Shown in pieces: positions 23,745 through 33,379 of a stretch of DNA of 64,000 bases. The notes under the pieces are model-generated. The model saw only the letters and a program-made list of their open reading frames with translations, was not told the DNA's origin and ran no database searches. The first letter of the stretch is position 1. Each line of letters opens with the position of its first letter. A program made the translations under genes and the position numbers. The stretch is from Brachypterus glaber (Eukaryota > Arthropoda > Insecta > Coleoptera > Kateretidae), in the NCBI GenBank assembly GCA_958510825.1, contig OY294047.1:39819229-39883228 (forward strand), given 5' to 3'.

Positions 23745-24845
23745 ATGGGAAAGTCAAAAAAGCGTAAGAGATCCCGAAGCAGGGACTCTGATAAAGATAA
23801 GGACGTAAATAAGCGGCTGAGGAGACTCGAAAATGTCCTCAGGATGCTAACCTCACAATCTGCATCGGCTTCCCTTCCTAGGCACCAAACTGAGGGTCGT
23901 AGCTCAAGAAGCTCGACTAGAGGTACGGAATCACCTTCACGAAGGCGTTCACCCTCTTCAGCGTCCTCAGAAGGTTCTAGGGTCAGTTCTGGAGATCATG
24001 ATAGATCGCCCGGAACAAGCCATTCTCCACCTCGGTCTATTGTACCGCAAGAGGAAGTCCTGGTCATCAACAATGATACCCAGTTGGATGAGACGATATT
24101 GGAGATGTTGGGGGAAGATCCAAAGGATCAAAAAGGTCCAAATATTGAGCTACATGAAGCCTTAATATCAAGGTGGCAACATAACCTAGCCAAAGGCTTG
24201 AAAAAAGAGGATAGGGAAAATCTTTTAACGAGGTACCCTATACCGAACAATCTTTTAACATTAAATGCTCCAAAACTAAACCAGGAGGTTCAACAAATAT
24301 TGACACCTTCATTTGTAACAAAGGATAAATATATGTCATTAGCTCAACAACAGCTTGGTATTGGATTGACAGCAGTTGGCACTGTTCTCACCACAGTATT
24401 AAAAGACGAAAACAAAGAGGTTTGTACAAAAATTCTTCCAGGGCTGACTGATGCATGCAGGATTCTTACAGACTTGCATTATAAGTTATCTATCTCTAGA
24501 AGGAGCCCCATAACCCCTATGTTAAATAAAAATATTAGAACTATTGCAATGGCAAGTGAAATTGACCAAAATTTATATGGTTCAAACTTTGCAGAAAAAT
24601 GTAAAGTAAGTAGGGAACTAGAAAAATCTAGTAGGGAGTTAAAGTCTGACCCCATTGTTTTTAAAAAACCCCTAGGGGTAAGTCAGCTGACTTACAAAAG
24701 TCCAGCAACCTCTAGAGACCATGCTTCTACCTCTAAACGAACGATTAAAGGTTCGGAAAACAGGAGAGGCTCGTTTCAGTGGAGGGACCTGAAACAACAA
24801 GGGCAAGCCCCTCAAAGGAAGTATCAACAAAAACGGACATATTAG
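23745..24845 (+). CDS. gag: DIRS gag-like protein
   Basis: The first ATG is at 23,745; the open frame extends upstream to 23,691 without a stop, but only with a GTG. The N-terminus is basic (MGKSKKRKRSRSRDSDKDKD), followed by a short coiled segment (RLRRLENVLRML) and a Ser/Arg-rich linker (SRSSTRGTESPSRRRS type, to about residue 115). The C-terminal half (about residues 140-330) has the helical pattern of DIRS gag proteins, with HEALISRWQHNLAKGL, LLTLNAPKLNQEV and a helix-rich SLAQQQLGIGLTAVGTVL run. No zinc knuckle is visible. The last 66 bp overlap the pol frame. The gag function (binding element RNA, forming a particle) is inferred from position and family, since DIRS gag sequences are poorly conserved. 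Confidence 0.85.
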   Translation: MGKSKKRKRSRSRDSDKDKDVNKRLRRLENVLRMLTSQSASASLPRHQTEGRSSRSSTRGTESPSRRRSPSSASSEGSRVSSGDHDRSPGTSHSPPRSIVPQEEVLVINNDTQLDETILEMLGEDPKDQKGPNIELHEALISRWQHNLAKGLKKEDRENLLTRYPIPNNLLTLNAPKLNQEVQQILTPSFVTKDKYMSLAQQQLGIGLTAVGTVLTTVLKDENKEVCTKILPGLTDACRILTDLHYKLSISRRSPITPMLNKNIRTIAMASEIDQNLYGSNFAEKCKVSRELEKSSRELKSDPIVFKKPLGVSQLTYKSPATSRDHASTSKRTIKGSENRRGSFQWRDLKQQGQAPQRKYQQKRTY

Positions 24846-25486
24846 AGGTAAGTAATTATGCTGGCCGTTTAAAGCATTATATAGAAGAGTGGGAAAAGCT
24901 GAAACCAGGAAGTGTTATCCTTAGTTATATTAAGGGATTTAAAATCCCATTTATATCTATTCCAAAACAGTTTCAGTTTAAACAAAGGACTTTTTCATCA
25001 ACTGAAAAGTCTGAATTACAAGAAGCTATAAACTTGCTTTTAGAGCAAGGTGCAATTGTACCATGCAGATCTAACAAAGATCAGTTTCTTTCCTCCTTTT
25101 TTCTTGTAGATAAATCTACAGGAGGTAAAAGATTTGTTTTAAATTTAAAAAAGCTCAATGAGCATATTGTAAGTAAACATTTTAAAATGGAGGATTACCG
25201 CACTGTCTCGAAACTTGTTCAGCATAAACACTTTATGGCTTCAATAGATCTAAAAAATGCTTATTTTTTAGTCTCTATTGATAAATCCTCCCGTAAATAT
25301 TTACGTTTTACATTTAACAATATTCTATATGAATTTGTTTGTCTACCATTTGGATTATCGTTAGCCCCATATGTGTTCACAAAAATTTTAAGACCAGTAA
25401 TTTCAGCCCTAAGAGCCCTTGGCATTATTTTTACTGCTTACCTTGACGATTTTCTTATTTTTGGTGAGACAAAAAGAAATATGTGA
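24779..25486 (+). CDS. pol: DIRS reverse transcriptase, N-terminal part (to frameshift)
   Basis: It overlaps the end of gag in a different frame. RT motifs read in order: LLLEQGAIVPC and FFLVDKSTGGKRFVLNLKKLN (fingers), SIDLKNAYF (motif A, first catalytic Asp), CLPFGLSLAPYVFTK (motif B), and AYLDDFLIF (motif C, catalytic Asp pair, near residue 222). The frame stops at ETKRNM-stop just after motif C. Reading one base further on gives a continuous ETKEICERNVG and joins the next frame. The shift lies at the A-run 25,471-25,475. It is most simply a one-base insertion, though a +1 programmed shift cannot be excluded. The product would copy element RNA in the nucleus or cytoplasm to a circular intermediate. 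Confidence 0.9.
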   Translation: MEGPETTRASPSKEVSTKTDILEVSNYAGRLKHYIEEWEKLKPGSVILSYIKGFKIPFISIPKQFQFKQRTFSSTEKSELQEAINLLLEQGAIVPCRSNKDQFLSSFFLVDKSTGGKRFVLNLKKLNEHIVSKHFKMEDYRTVSKLVQHKHFMASIDLKNAYFLVSIDKSSRKYLRFTFNNILYEFVCLPFGLSLAPYVFTKILRPVISALRALGIIFTAYLDDFLIFGETKRNM

Positions 25487-26726
25487 AAGAAATGTTGGTA
25501 TAGTTTTAAACTTACTTCAATCTTTAGGTTTTCTTGTTAACAAAGAAAAAAGTTTTTTATCACCAAATATGGAATGTAAATTCTTGGGTTTTAATTTTAA
25601 CTCATTAAATATGACTATTGAGCTTCCTTTTAAGAAAAAGCAAAAAATTGTAAGCATTTTGAAAACTATTAAAAAAGCAATAACTGTAGATATTAGAAAA
25701 TTTGCACAGATCATAGGTATGTTAGTAGCTGCAGCTCCAGCTGTTAAGTATGGCATGTTACATACAAAACTCTTAGAAAGACAAAAGTTTTTATCTTTGA
25801 GAAAAACTGGTCAGGATTATGACAGCATTATGACAATTAATCATGACAGTATAGATAACGAACTAGATTGGTGGATTATAAATATTCCCAATTCAAAAAA
25901 TAATATTTTGCAAGATAGCTTTGATTTTGAGCTATACACAGACTCAAGCAAGACAGGGTGGGGGATATATTTTGAGGGTCAAACTACTCATGGTTGGTGG
26001 ACCAAAGAAGAAAGTTCAAAGCATATTAATTACTTAGAACTTCTTGCCATATTTCATGGTCTTAAGTGCTTTGGTAAATCTTGGTCTTCCTGCTCTGTTC
26101 TTTTAAGAGTAGACAATACTACAGCTCTATCTTACATTAACCGAATGGAAAGCATTAAATATCAAAGTTTAAATGAACTTGCTAGAAAGATATGGGATTG
26201 GTGCGAAAGCAGGGATATATGGCTGCATGCTTCATATATACCTTCAGCTTCAAATTTAGCAGACGAAGGCTCACGCATTTTATCACCTGATACAGAGTGG
26301 GAACTGGGTTCATTTGAATTTGAAAAAATAGTTAATAGGTTTGGAAAAATAGACATTGATCTTTTTGCTTCTAACATAAATTTTAAATGCAAAAAATATG
26401 TGTCTCGTTTTAAGGACCCAGCCTCATTCTCAGTGGATGCATTTACAATGTCTTGGAGACCTTATTTCTTTTATGCTTTCCCACCTTTCTCACTAGTTTT
26501 AAGAGTATTAAAGAAAATAATTACAGATAGGGCAGAAGGTATTGTGGTTGTGCCTTATTGGCCATCACAACCCTGGTTTCCGCTCTTCTTAAAACTCTCA
26601 GTAGGTGAAACCCTATTTTTAGGACCTAATAAAAAATTATTATCATCACCTTTTAGCGACAACCATCCGCTGCACAAGGACCTTATCCTGACTGTGAACA
26701 GGTTATCAGCCAATCATTTAGAATAA
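25470..26726 (+). CDS. pol: DIRS RT thumb, RNase H and methylase-like region
   Basis: Coding sequence resumes here in the next frame. After the RT thumb (LNLLQSLGFLVNKEKS, KFLGFNFNS) comes an RNase H domain: FELYTDSSKTGWGIYF (first Asp, near 25,925), INYLELLAIFHGL (catalytic Glu), LLRVDNTTALSYINR (second Asp), and the DIRS-style SASNLADEGSR end. The last third (about 26,335-26,640) reads KIDIDLFASNINFKCKKYVSRF, a DAFTMSW block and a YAFPPFSLV motif, matching the position and pattern of the DAM-like adenine methylase domain of DIRS elements. PPF would be its catalytic motif, but I infer this by pattern only. The stop at 26,726 lies inside the overlapping recombinase frame. Confidence 0.88.
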   Translation, partial: QKEICERNVGIVLNLLQSLGFLVNKEKSFLSPNMECKFLGFNFNSLNMTIELPFKKKQKIVSILKTIKKAITVDIRKFAQIIGMLVAAAPAVKYGMLHTKLLERQKFLSLRKTGQDYDSIMTINHDSIDNELDWWIINIPNSKNNILQDSFDFELYTDSSKTGWGIYFEGQTTHGWWTKEESSKHINYLELLAIFHGLKCFGKSWSSCSVLLRVDNTTALSYINRMESIKYQSLNELARKIWDWCESRDIWLHASYIPSASNLADEGSRILSPDTEWELGSFEFEKIVNRFGKIDIDLFASNINFKCKKYVSRFKDPASFSVDAFTMSWRPYFFYAFPPFSLVLRVLKKIITDRAEGIVVVPYWPSQPWFPLFLKLSVGETLFLGPNKKLLSSPFSDNHPLHKDLILTVNRLSANHLE

Positions 26727-27664
26727 AACAAGTTCCAGAAGGTTCCTTGGATATAATGCTACATTCTCTATCTGTAAGTACCAAAGCTCAATATAATACT
26801 GCTTACAAAAATTGGTGGAAGTTCTGTTCTGAAAACAACATTTCAGTATTCGAAGCAAAAGCTTCAGATGTGTTAAAATTTTTCCAGATGGTTTATAATT
26901 CAAAAACAAACCGGTATGGTACTTTTAATACATATCGGTCTGCCCTGTCCATCATTTTACTAGAAGATATAAGTGAAAACAAACAAATTAAAAGATACTT
27001 AAAAGGAATCTCGAAACTAAGGGCTCCAAAACCAAAATATGACCATGTTTGGGACCCCCAAGTTGTCTTAGATTATTTGACAGGTCAGCCTTCAGATTTA
27101 TCAGTAGAAGATCAGGGAAAAAAGCTTGCCACATTATTGGCATTAACAACTGGGCATAGAATGCAAACCATTTCTCTTATAAAGTTGGAGAACATCGAGT
27201 TTCTTGAAGACAGGATAAAGATCTTTATTCCAGATTGTATTAAAACAAGTGGTATAAATAAATCTCAACCGTGCTTGGAAATTCCTTATTTCAAGGAAAA
27301 TCAGGATTTGTGTGTAGCTGTTACATTAAATGAATACATAAATTCTACAATTGATCTCAGAACAGAATCTCAAGAGTTTCTGTTTATTATTTCAAGAAGC
27401 CCTTACACAAGGGCATCTAGTCAGACAATATCCCGTTGGATTAAGGAAGTATTAGGGAAAGCAGGGATAGACACAAGGATTTTTTCGGCATATTCCACTC
27501 GACATTCAGCTACCTCTAAGGCCTATAGAGCTGGTGTATCTATCGAAACTATAAGAAAAACTGCTGGGTGGACTCCAAAGTCAAACACTTTTTTGAAATT
27601 TTATAACAGACCCCTTGGCAGGGAAAACAATTTTGCAAAGGGTGTTTTAAACTCCGTCCTATAA
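26657..27664 (+). CDS. Tyrosine recombinase of the DIRS element
   Basis: The frame is open from 26,657, overlapping the pol end by about 70 bp; the first ATG is at 26,756. The N-terminal domain has DIMLHSLSVSTKAQYNTAYK and WWKFCSENNI, the usual SAM-like DNA-binding start. The catalytic domain has ALTTGHRMQTISLIK (first Arg), then AYSTRHSATSKAYRAGV, and AGWTPKSNTFLKFYNRP (nucleophile Tyr near the end). The HxxR box reads Y-S-T-R, so the expected His is Tyr, followed by RHS; this may be a clade feature or a mutation. The enzyme would integrate the circular DNA by strand exchange, which explains the lack of a target-site duplication. It is otherwise uninterrupted and about normal length. Confidence 0.93.
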   Translation, partial: RQPSAAQGPYPDCEQVISQSFRIKQVPEGSLDIMLHSLSVSTKAQYNTAYKNWWKFCSENNISVFEAKASDVLKFFQMVYNSKTNRYGTFNTYRSALSIILLEDISENKQIKRYLKGISKLRAPKPKYDHVWDPQVVLDYLTGQPSDLSVEDQGKKLATLLALTTGHRMQTISLIKLENIEFLEDRIKIFIPDCIKTSGINKSQPCLEIPYFKENQDLCVAVTLNEYINSTIDLRTESQEFLFIISRSPYTRASSQTISRWIKEVLGKAGIDTRIFSAYSTRHSATSKAYRAGVSIETIRKTAGWTPKSNTFLKFYNRPLGRENNFAKGVLNSVL

Positions 27665-27964
27665 TGTTATTTTCTTTATTTTAAATATGTTAACATATTA
27701 ATATAGCAAAATTATCCTAATTCCGACTTGTTTATATTCCTTTAAGGTTAGAATTCAAATATTTTAGTTGAGCAAGGCGCCACGTATAAGTGGTGGCGCA
27801 ATGTTGCCAAATTTACTTGGCTTTTTAAGTTTATGGTCTTAGCTGCCCAGGCTGTCCGACCAATTAAATTTAGTAAAAAAAAAAAAAAAACAAATATTAA
27901 ACTAAAATATCATTTTAGTTAAAAATATATTTAGTAAGGAACAAAAACAAAATATCTCTAAACG

Positions 27965-28090
27965 ACTACAAAGTTAAAGCATTTTCTACAGTGATCTAGA
28001 GGAAGAAATACCGAAATATAATTAATCGATTAAACGAACTTATGAAGTTCAATCGTAATTATATGAGGTATTTCTTCCGAATAGATCACT
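27965..28090 (-). repeat. DIRS internal complementary region
   Basis: Read on the minus strand it gives the unique right end (GATCTATTCGG ... AATCGATTAATTAT) followed at once by the unique left end (ATTTCGGTATTTCTTCC ... GATCACTG). This is the order expected if the right and left ends are joined in a circle. It is the diagnostic template region of DIRS retrotransposons. It lies just before the right terminal repeat. Confidence 0.92.
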
Positions 28091-28152
28091 CCCACCCTTC
28101 CCAATATATATAAATATTAAAAAAGACTTATCCCCATACTTGTTTTTGTCCT

Positions 28153-28355
28153 AAACGTTATGAAGAGTGAAGTTGGAAACGATGATAAGGTAGGGATCGG
28201 GGACTGAAAAACAGTTTCCTTTTTACATTGTGGCGCCCTCTAGTACCGAAGAACGGTACTACAAAGTTAAAGCATTTTCTACAGTGATCTATTCGGAAGA
28301 AATACCTCATATAATTACGATTGAACTTCATAAGTTCGTTTAATCGATTAATTAT
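28153..28355 (-). repeat. DIRS right inverted terminal repeat
   Basis: Positions 28,153-28,289 mirror 23,543-23,679. The outer part (about 28,306-28,355) is unique to this end and is copied in the internal complementary region. It ends TTAATTAT (28,348-28,355), the same octamer as the left end. Confidence 0.9.
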
Positions 28356-30535
28356 AAAAACCAATAAATTTTCAATGTTTTGCTATAAATTTTAATAAGA
28401 ACACTCAAAGACAGCATAAATTTATATTCAAACCGTTTAAATGCAATCAAACGTAAATTTACATGGGTAGGAGGTCCGACAACGCTGCACTCATTTTGTT
28501 ATGAAATCGAATAATTGGTGATATTTTGTTTATGGCGTTGTTTGTGGTATCTGCGTGTCTTTATAGTTTTATTTTGTTTATAGTGTTAAAATTTTTAACT
28601 TAAAAATTACTAATTTTGTAAAGACTTTGTGAAAAACCTTTTTGAGGTTTTGTTTCTGTTTACAAATTTTGATGTATAAAAGGTAAAAATGGCGGACTAA
28701 ATTTTACACACCCCTAATATTTTTTTGTCTTTATCTAATACCCACTATAGCTTCTCTACCTATGTGGTACTAGCTAAATTTATAATTTGAACTAATAAAA
28801 TAAAAACAAAAAAGATACCTATTTTAATGGAGATTATTTTTAAAAAGGAAGTGTTTGTGTAAAATAAAAATATAATATTATGAAACTTTCTAGAAAAGTT
28901 TACTCGAAATAATATTAAAACTTGAGTGTCATTGTAAAAGAAAAATCCAATAAATATTTAGTCAGAATATAAAATTGTTTTAGATTTACAAAGTGGAAAA
29001 TAATGGACAATATAGCTTGGGTTAATATATAATTTTTTATATTATTGTATTATTAAAGTCAAATATAATAAAATTTAAATTTAAGTGTATTTTGTAATCC
29101 TATAACGAGTTTTTCGTGAAGTTTTCTTGTACTTTTCATAGAAAGTTCTAATTTATAAATGCTGCACCTATTTACCAAATTATTAACAAGCATAATATAC
29201 TTGTAAATATTTGCCGATTTTTTGTGGGGCAGCGGTTACTAACCAAGTTAGGGGAATATGTATTTCTCTCTCTTTTTAACTCATCAATTAAACAGAGAAA
29301 GAGTAACATACTGGTTAACCGGCGTTACCACAAAAAATTGACTATTATTTGTTAATGTTTTGCATGCTGTTAACCTAAGAGTTAAATTCACTTTAAAATT
29401 AATACCAACTACTTATTTGGTGAATATAGACGCCTATAGACGTAGAGTTTTTTCTTTCTGTAAAATGGTATCCTTGTATTAAAATTAGGTGTATATTGGC
29501 TGTACATAGTGTTTGGTACACAACTATAGTATTATACCCAAATCTCCAAGAACACCTTCAGTTTTTCACTATGTACTAGAATTAAAGAAAGAAGGATAAA
29601 TGCACGATGGGGGACTATAAAGTAAGCTTCTATTGTTACTAAAGCAATACATAAAAGAAAGATAAGAAATTCAAATTACATAAATTCATGCATTTTAAAC
29701 GTTGCAGATTCCTCACGTACATAACTTTGCATCTTTTCACATTTCCATGCAAGATAGGGCTTATTTCCCCACAGTCCAGTTCTCGAATGGAAAATTTTCG
29801 AGCGGAATTATATTTCTGCCAGATAAAAGCAAAAAGCATCCAGTTGAGAAAAGATTATGCTCCCGTGTTCTGGATATTCCGGTAACGCACAGATGGCAAA
29901 TATAAGGTATAAATTGGACAAAAATTTAATTAGTCTTCGCGAATTACAGAGCAACCAACAGTTAAGGTATCATTCTGGTTTAGATGCTACAAAAAAGAGC
30001 TATTTTTGTTAATTTTTTAAGAATGTATCATTATAGATATTGATATAAAATTTGTTGAGCTTAATAAATACACTCTCGAAATACATAAAACAAATTTTTT
30101 TATTTTATACAAAAAAATAACAGACAAACGTAACTCCTCAAAAAGTAGATATGTCGCTGTTGGCGTTGATATCTTGATAACGGCTCATCCAAAACGAAAA
30201 AATCAAAAATATTTAGATTCAGTATGACTGTGGCTCTCGCGTATTCTATGGATATTAATATTTATTGATAAATAATAAAATGGCGGGGATTAAAAAAAAA
30301 AAATAAAAAATGAGTTATTTTTTTACTGTGTTTGGCAGCAAAAAAAAATAGTAAAAATTAAAATTTTAATAAGGTTGCAGAATACGCTAAAGCTATTTAT
30401 GTGTAGAATATGTGGTTAAAATTTCATTAGGATCGGTCCAGCGGTTCCAGAGAAATCACCGCCGCTGACCGAAAAAACGTTGTTTTGTGAAAAACCCGTT
30501 TAGTTTTTTTTTAATAAATTTTTTTGAAAAAGTCT
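28356..30535. other. AT-rich stretch, no gene seen
   Basis: Contains the palindrome at 29,219-29,338. A region around 30,360-30,490 (caccgccgctgaccg, gatcggtccagcggttccag) looks like a repeat but matches nothing else in the window. Confidence 0.45.
29219..29338. mobile_element. Small palindromic MITE
   Basis: Diverged inverted ends (tttttgtgg...gcggttactaacca and tggttaaccggcgttaccac...aaaaa) with an inner pair (tctctctcttt / aaagagtaac). It is about 120 bp and non-coding. Confidence 0.6.
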
Positions 30536-30539
30536 ACAT

Positions 30540-30970
30540 ATACTTTTGAGAAAAACGCTGTTTTATGACGTTTTGTGTCGATATAAAGCAAAAAATCGGT
30601 CGATCGGTCGGTCTGTCCAGGAAATTTTGCATACAGGTATGTTACCAAAAGTTCTTGCTCGGAATTGTTTTTGGTGAACATTGGGGTGCGGCAATGGGGG
30701 GGGGGGGGGTGGGGTAAACGGGGTAAAATACATTTATTTACAAAAATTTGAAAATAGGGGTTTTTAAGGTTGCTGTAATGGAATCTGATAATAATTTTTT
30801 CAAATTCCACCCCCGCGGGGAGTGGTAAATGTTTTTAAATATTTTCAATATTTTGCCGAAATTGGTTAATAGAGGTTTTTGGGGTTGACGAAACTGAATC
30901 TGATAATATTTTTTTTCTTATTCCACCCCCTGAGAGTGGGGGAGTAGTTTTCGTAAAAATTGGTATATGG
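30540..30970 (-). repeat. Composite of repeat family B and 100-bp tandem units, inverted
   Basis: 30,540-30,700 is the reverse complement of 16,320-16,500 (cggtcgatcggtcggtc, atacaggtatgttaccaaaa, tgttttt.gtgaacattgggg). 30,715-30,970 contains two to three units of the tandem family at 15,815-16,310 (ggggtttttaaggttgctg, ccacccccgcggggagtgg). The order is the mirror image of the copy at 16 kb, so this is one composite element. Confidence 0.75.
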
Positions 30971-32200
30971 GAAAGCTTTTTTACTGGGCAGTGTATTTTA
31001 TTTTATTACATATTTTGGCTTACTTGATAATATGTTAGATTCATTACAAGTTCTCCAGAACACCTTGATAAAAAACTTTTTAAACGGGATTACCGCTACC
31101 CAACCGAGCAGCTCTACTCTAAGCTAAACCTTTTAGACGTTCAAAATATATTTACAATAGCCTTATTTACATGAAAAAACTCTAACATATTACCAGTAAC
31201 TCACCAACAGAACACAAGGTCATCCAAAAATAAATTAATACAGGTTCCTTTTTTTCTCCTCCCGCCGCATATAAAAAGTTTGAAAATGCAAAAGTTCAAA
31301 GTCGCAACAAAAAAATATATAAACGCAAATAAAACCGCATTTGTGAAGGTTCTTAAACGTACCTAGTTCCAGACAAACAGTAATATCTACTAAATTGCAA
31401 TAAAAAAAAAAAAACATTTAAAAAAATATACCTAGTAGTAAAAAAATGGACAAATAGTTTTCCCACGCCCTTATATTTATAATTTTGAATGTTTTAAAAT
31501 AAGTACTATTTCTAATTTAATATTTTTGTACATATTTAATTATTTATTAAGTTAAACTTAAGGATAATAACTTAAATAAAATTGTAAAATAATATAAATT
31601 GAATATGTTGTAAAAAAAATTATTGTTTCTCATCTATTGAATTGAATTGAATTTTTTTTAAGTATATTTTTTCCAACTGTGCCTCGCGTTCCGGCATCCC
31701 ACAGCGATGTGACCCAACTCCTGCTAACTTTCATATTACTATTCTTTCCTGCTAGAAGGAAGAGAGCAGGTTATCGTAAGGAAATTGCAACTAAACGAGA
31801 ATTTATGTTTATTAAGCCTCTATCTTTTTATCAATTCTTTCATTCGACGTGCAGGAGATACCTACCGGTTTGGTACAGCAGTAGCTCCAATTTCAAAGCA
31901 TAGAAGGTAAAAAAGAATACATATTTTAGGCTTTTACGGACACACTAAGAATTTGTTTTGTATTAAATACTGAACGTTTTTCATGAAACTGATCAGATGA
32001 GTAACTCTACTTAGTTATTGTTTTGCAACTTGATCTGTGGTTAATAAACCAACATTATTTTGTAAAACTACAAGCTACATACAAAGTTAGTTAGTTAACC
32101 ATTAAATAATATTTAATTTAACTATATAACTGTACTGACTTGGTCAAATGATTTATTTTGTAAGTAACTCAATTTCTTTTTCTTTGTGTCTAGAAATAAA
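30971..32200. other. AT-rich stretch, no gene identified
   Basis: A 74-codon frame at 31,679-31,903 has less AT-biased composition than its surroundings (gcctcgcgttccggcatccc) but no domain I recognise and no splice or start context I can trust. Left unannotated as a gene. Confidence 0.4.
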
Positions 32201-32203
32201 ATA

Positions 32204-33198
32204 CACAGAAAAAAAGGTTATCTTGGCAGAAGATAATAAATTATCTTGAATTTATATTATCATAAATCGAGGTAAGAGTCTTCTTTTAAGATCATGTATC
32301 TTCGGTTTAAGATTATTTGTGACTTTGGTTTCCTTTAATTATTCTCTTGGCATAAAAATCCTTGTGTCAAGCATTTAACATGACATTTAAAATAGTAACA
32401 GAGAATCAAGAGTTATTATCTTGACTCAAAGCCCTTTACAGTAAAGAGTTTTCCGGCTGGCTGGCAGACAATTTGCGCAGTAGTTCAAGATATGCGCGGG
32501 AGAGAAGTTAGGTTTGTTTTTTTTTGCCGTCAGTTGTCTTTAAAGGTGTATCATTGTTTTTATCTGCTTTAAAATGGACGAATTTGTATCTGTTACCCTC
32601 AAACAATGGGGATTTTCAAATTTACTTAAAAAATTCACGGGTATGTAGCATTTTGCAATGGCGTTGCAATAAGTTTTTCTTCAAAAACAAGTGCTTTTTC
32701 CTACGACCACCTATGAAACCAAATTTCACACGATTAACAGAGTAAGAAAGTATCATATTTCATAGGCGTGCGAAATAATATTATACATGTGTGGGAAATT
32801 TTTTCAAAATATTTACTATTCTATTAACCCTGGAACCTGACTGTGGGGTCAATATGATCTTGAATCAAGAGAATCATAATCTTAAATCAAGATTATAATT
32901 CTCTTCATTCAAGATTATATTATCTTAAACCAAGACTTGGTGCAAGATAATATGATGTTGGATAAAGATAATATGATCTTAAATCAAGATAATTACATAC
33001 TTGGTTTAAGATAATATGATCTTAAATAAATGTTTAAACGGCTTTGATTTAAGGAAATGTCCTTATATCTAGGACCTCAAATGCCAAGATCACGGCGGAC
33101 TTGATCCAAGACAATCATGGTGTTGAACATATCGAAAGCCATGGCGGCTTTGGTTCAAGATCGTTTTGTTTTGATTCAAGATATTCTTTTTTTCTGTG
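32204..33198. mobile_element. TA-flanked TIR element, about 1.0 kb, with internal AAGAT repeats
   Basis: The termini CACAGAAAAAAAGGTTATCTTG and the complement of CACAGAAAAAAAGAATATCTTG are flanked by TA (32,202-32,203 and 33,199-33,200). Internally there are many copies of 'aagataatatgatcttaaatc', several arranged as inverted pairs between 32,860 and 33,030. No transposase is present. Confidence 0.75.
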
Positions 33199-33379
33199 TA
33201 CTAAACGTAAGAGAAAAATATTAGTACTGGATATATATTTTTATTTTCATAAGAAGACCTTTTACAAAGATTTGTTATACAGGCACTACTGCAATTTAGA
33301 TACTATTAAGTTTAGTTTGTTGCAATCTGTCGAACTTCTGACTTGATCCATTCAGATATGTTAATATTATCTTAATATA

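Larger units (their letters stand above)
23514..28355 (+). mobile_element. DIRS-type tyrosine-recombinase retrotransposon, near complete
   Basis: A 4.84-kb element with gag, RT/RNase H/methylase-like and tyrosine recombinase frames, inverted terminal repeats (about 23,527-23,679 and 28,153-28,305) and an internal complementary region (27,965-28,090). That region is the reverse complement of the right end joined to the left end, as expected for a circle-junction template. Inverted repeats plus an internal complementary region point to the DIRS group rather than Ngaro or PAT, which carry split direct repeats. Both ends carry TTAATTAT, so the exact boundary is ambiguous within 8 bp. No target-site duplication beyond that overlap is seen, consistent with recombinase-mediated insertion. 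Coding frames are open except for one frameshift after the YLDD motif, so the copy is probably young. Confidence 0.93.

Noticed and set aside
31679..31903. 74-codon frame with less biased composition
   Set aside because: No recognised domain or reliable start or splice context; the evidence is too weak to call a gene.
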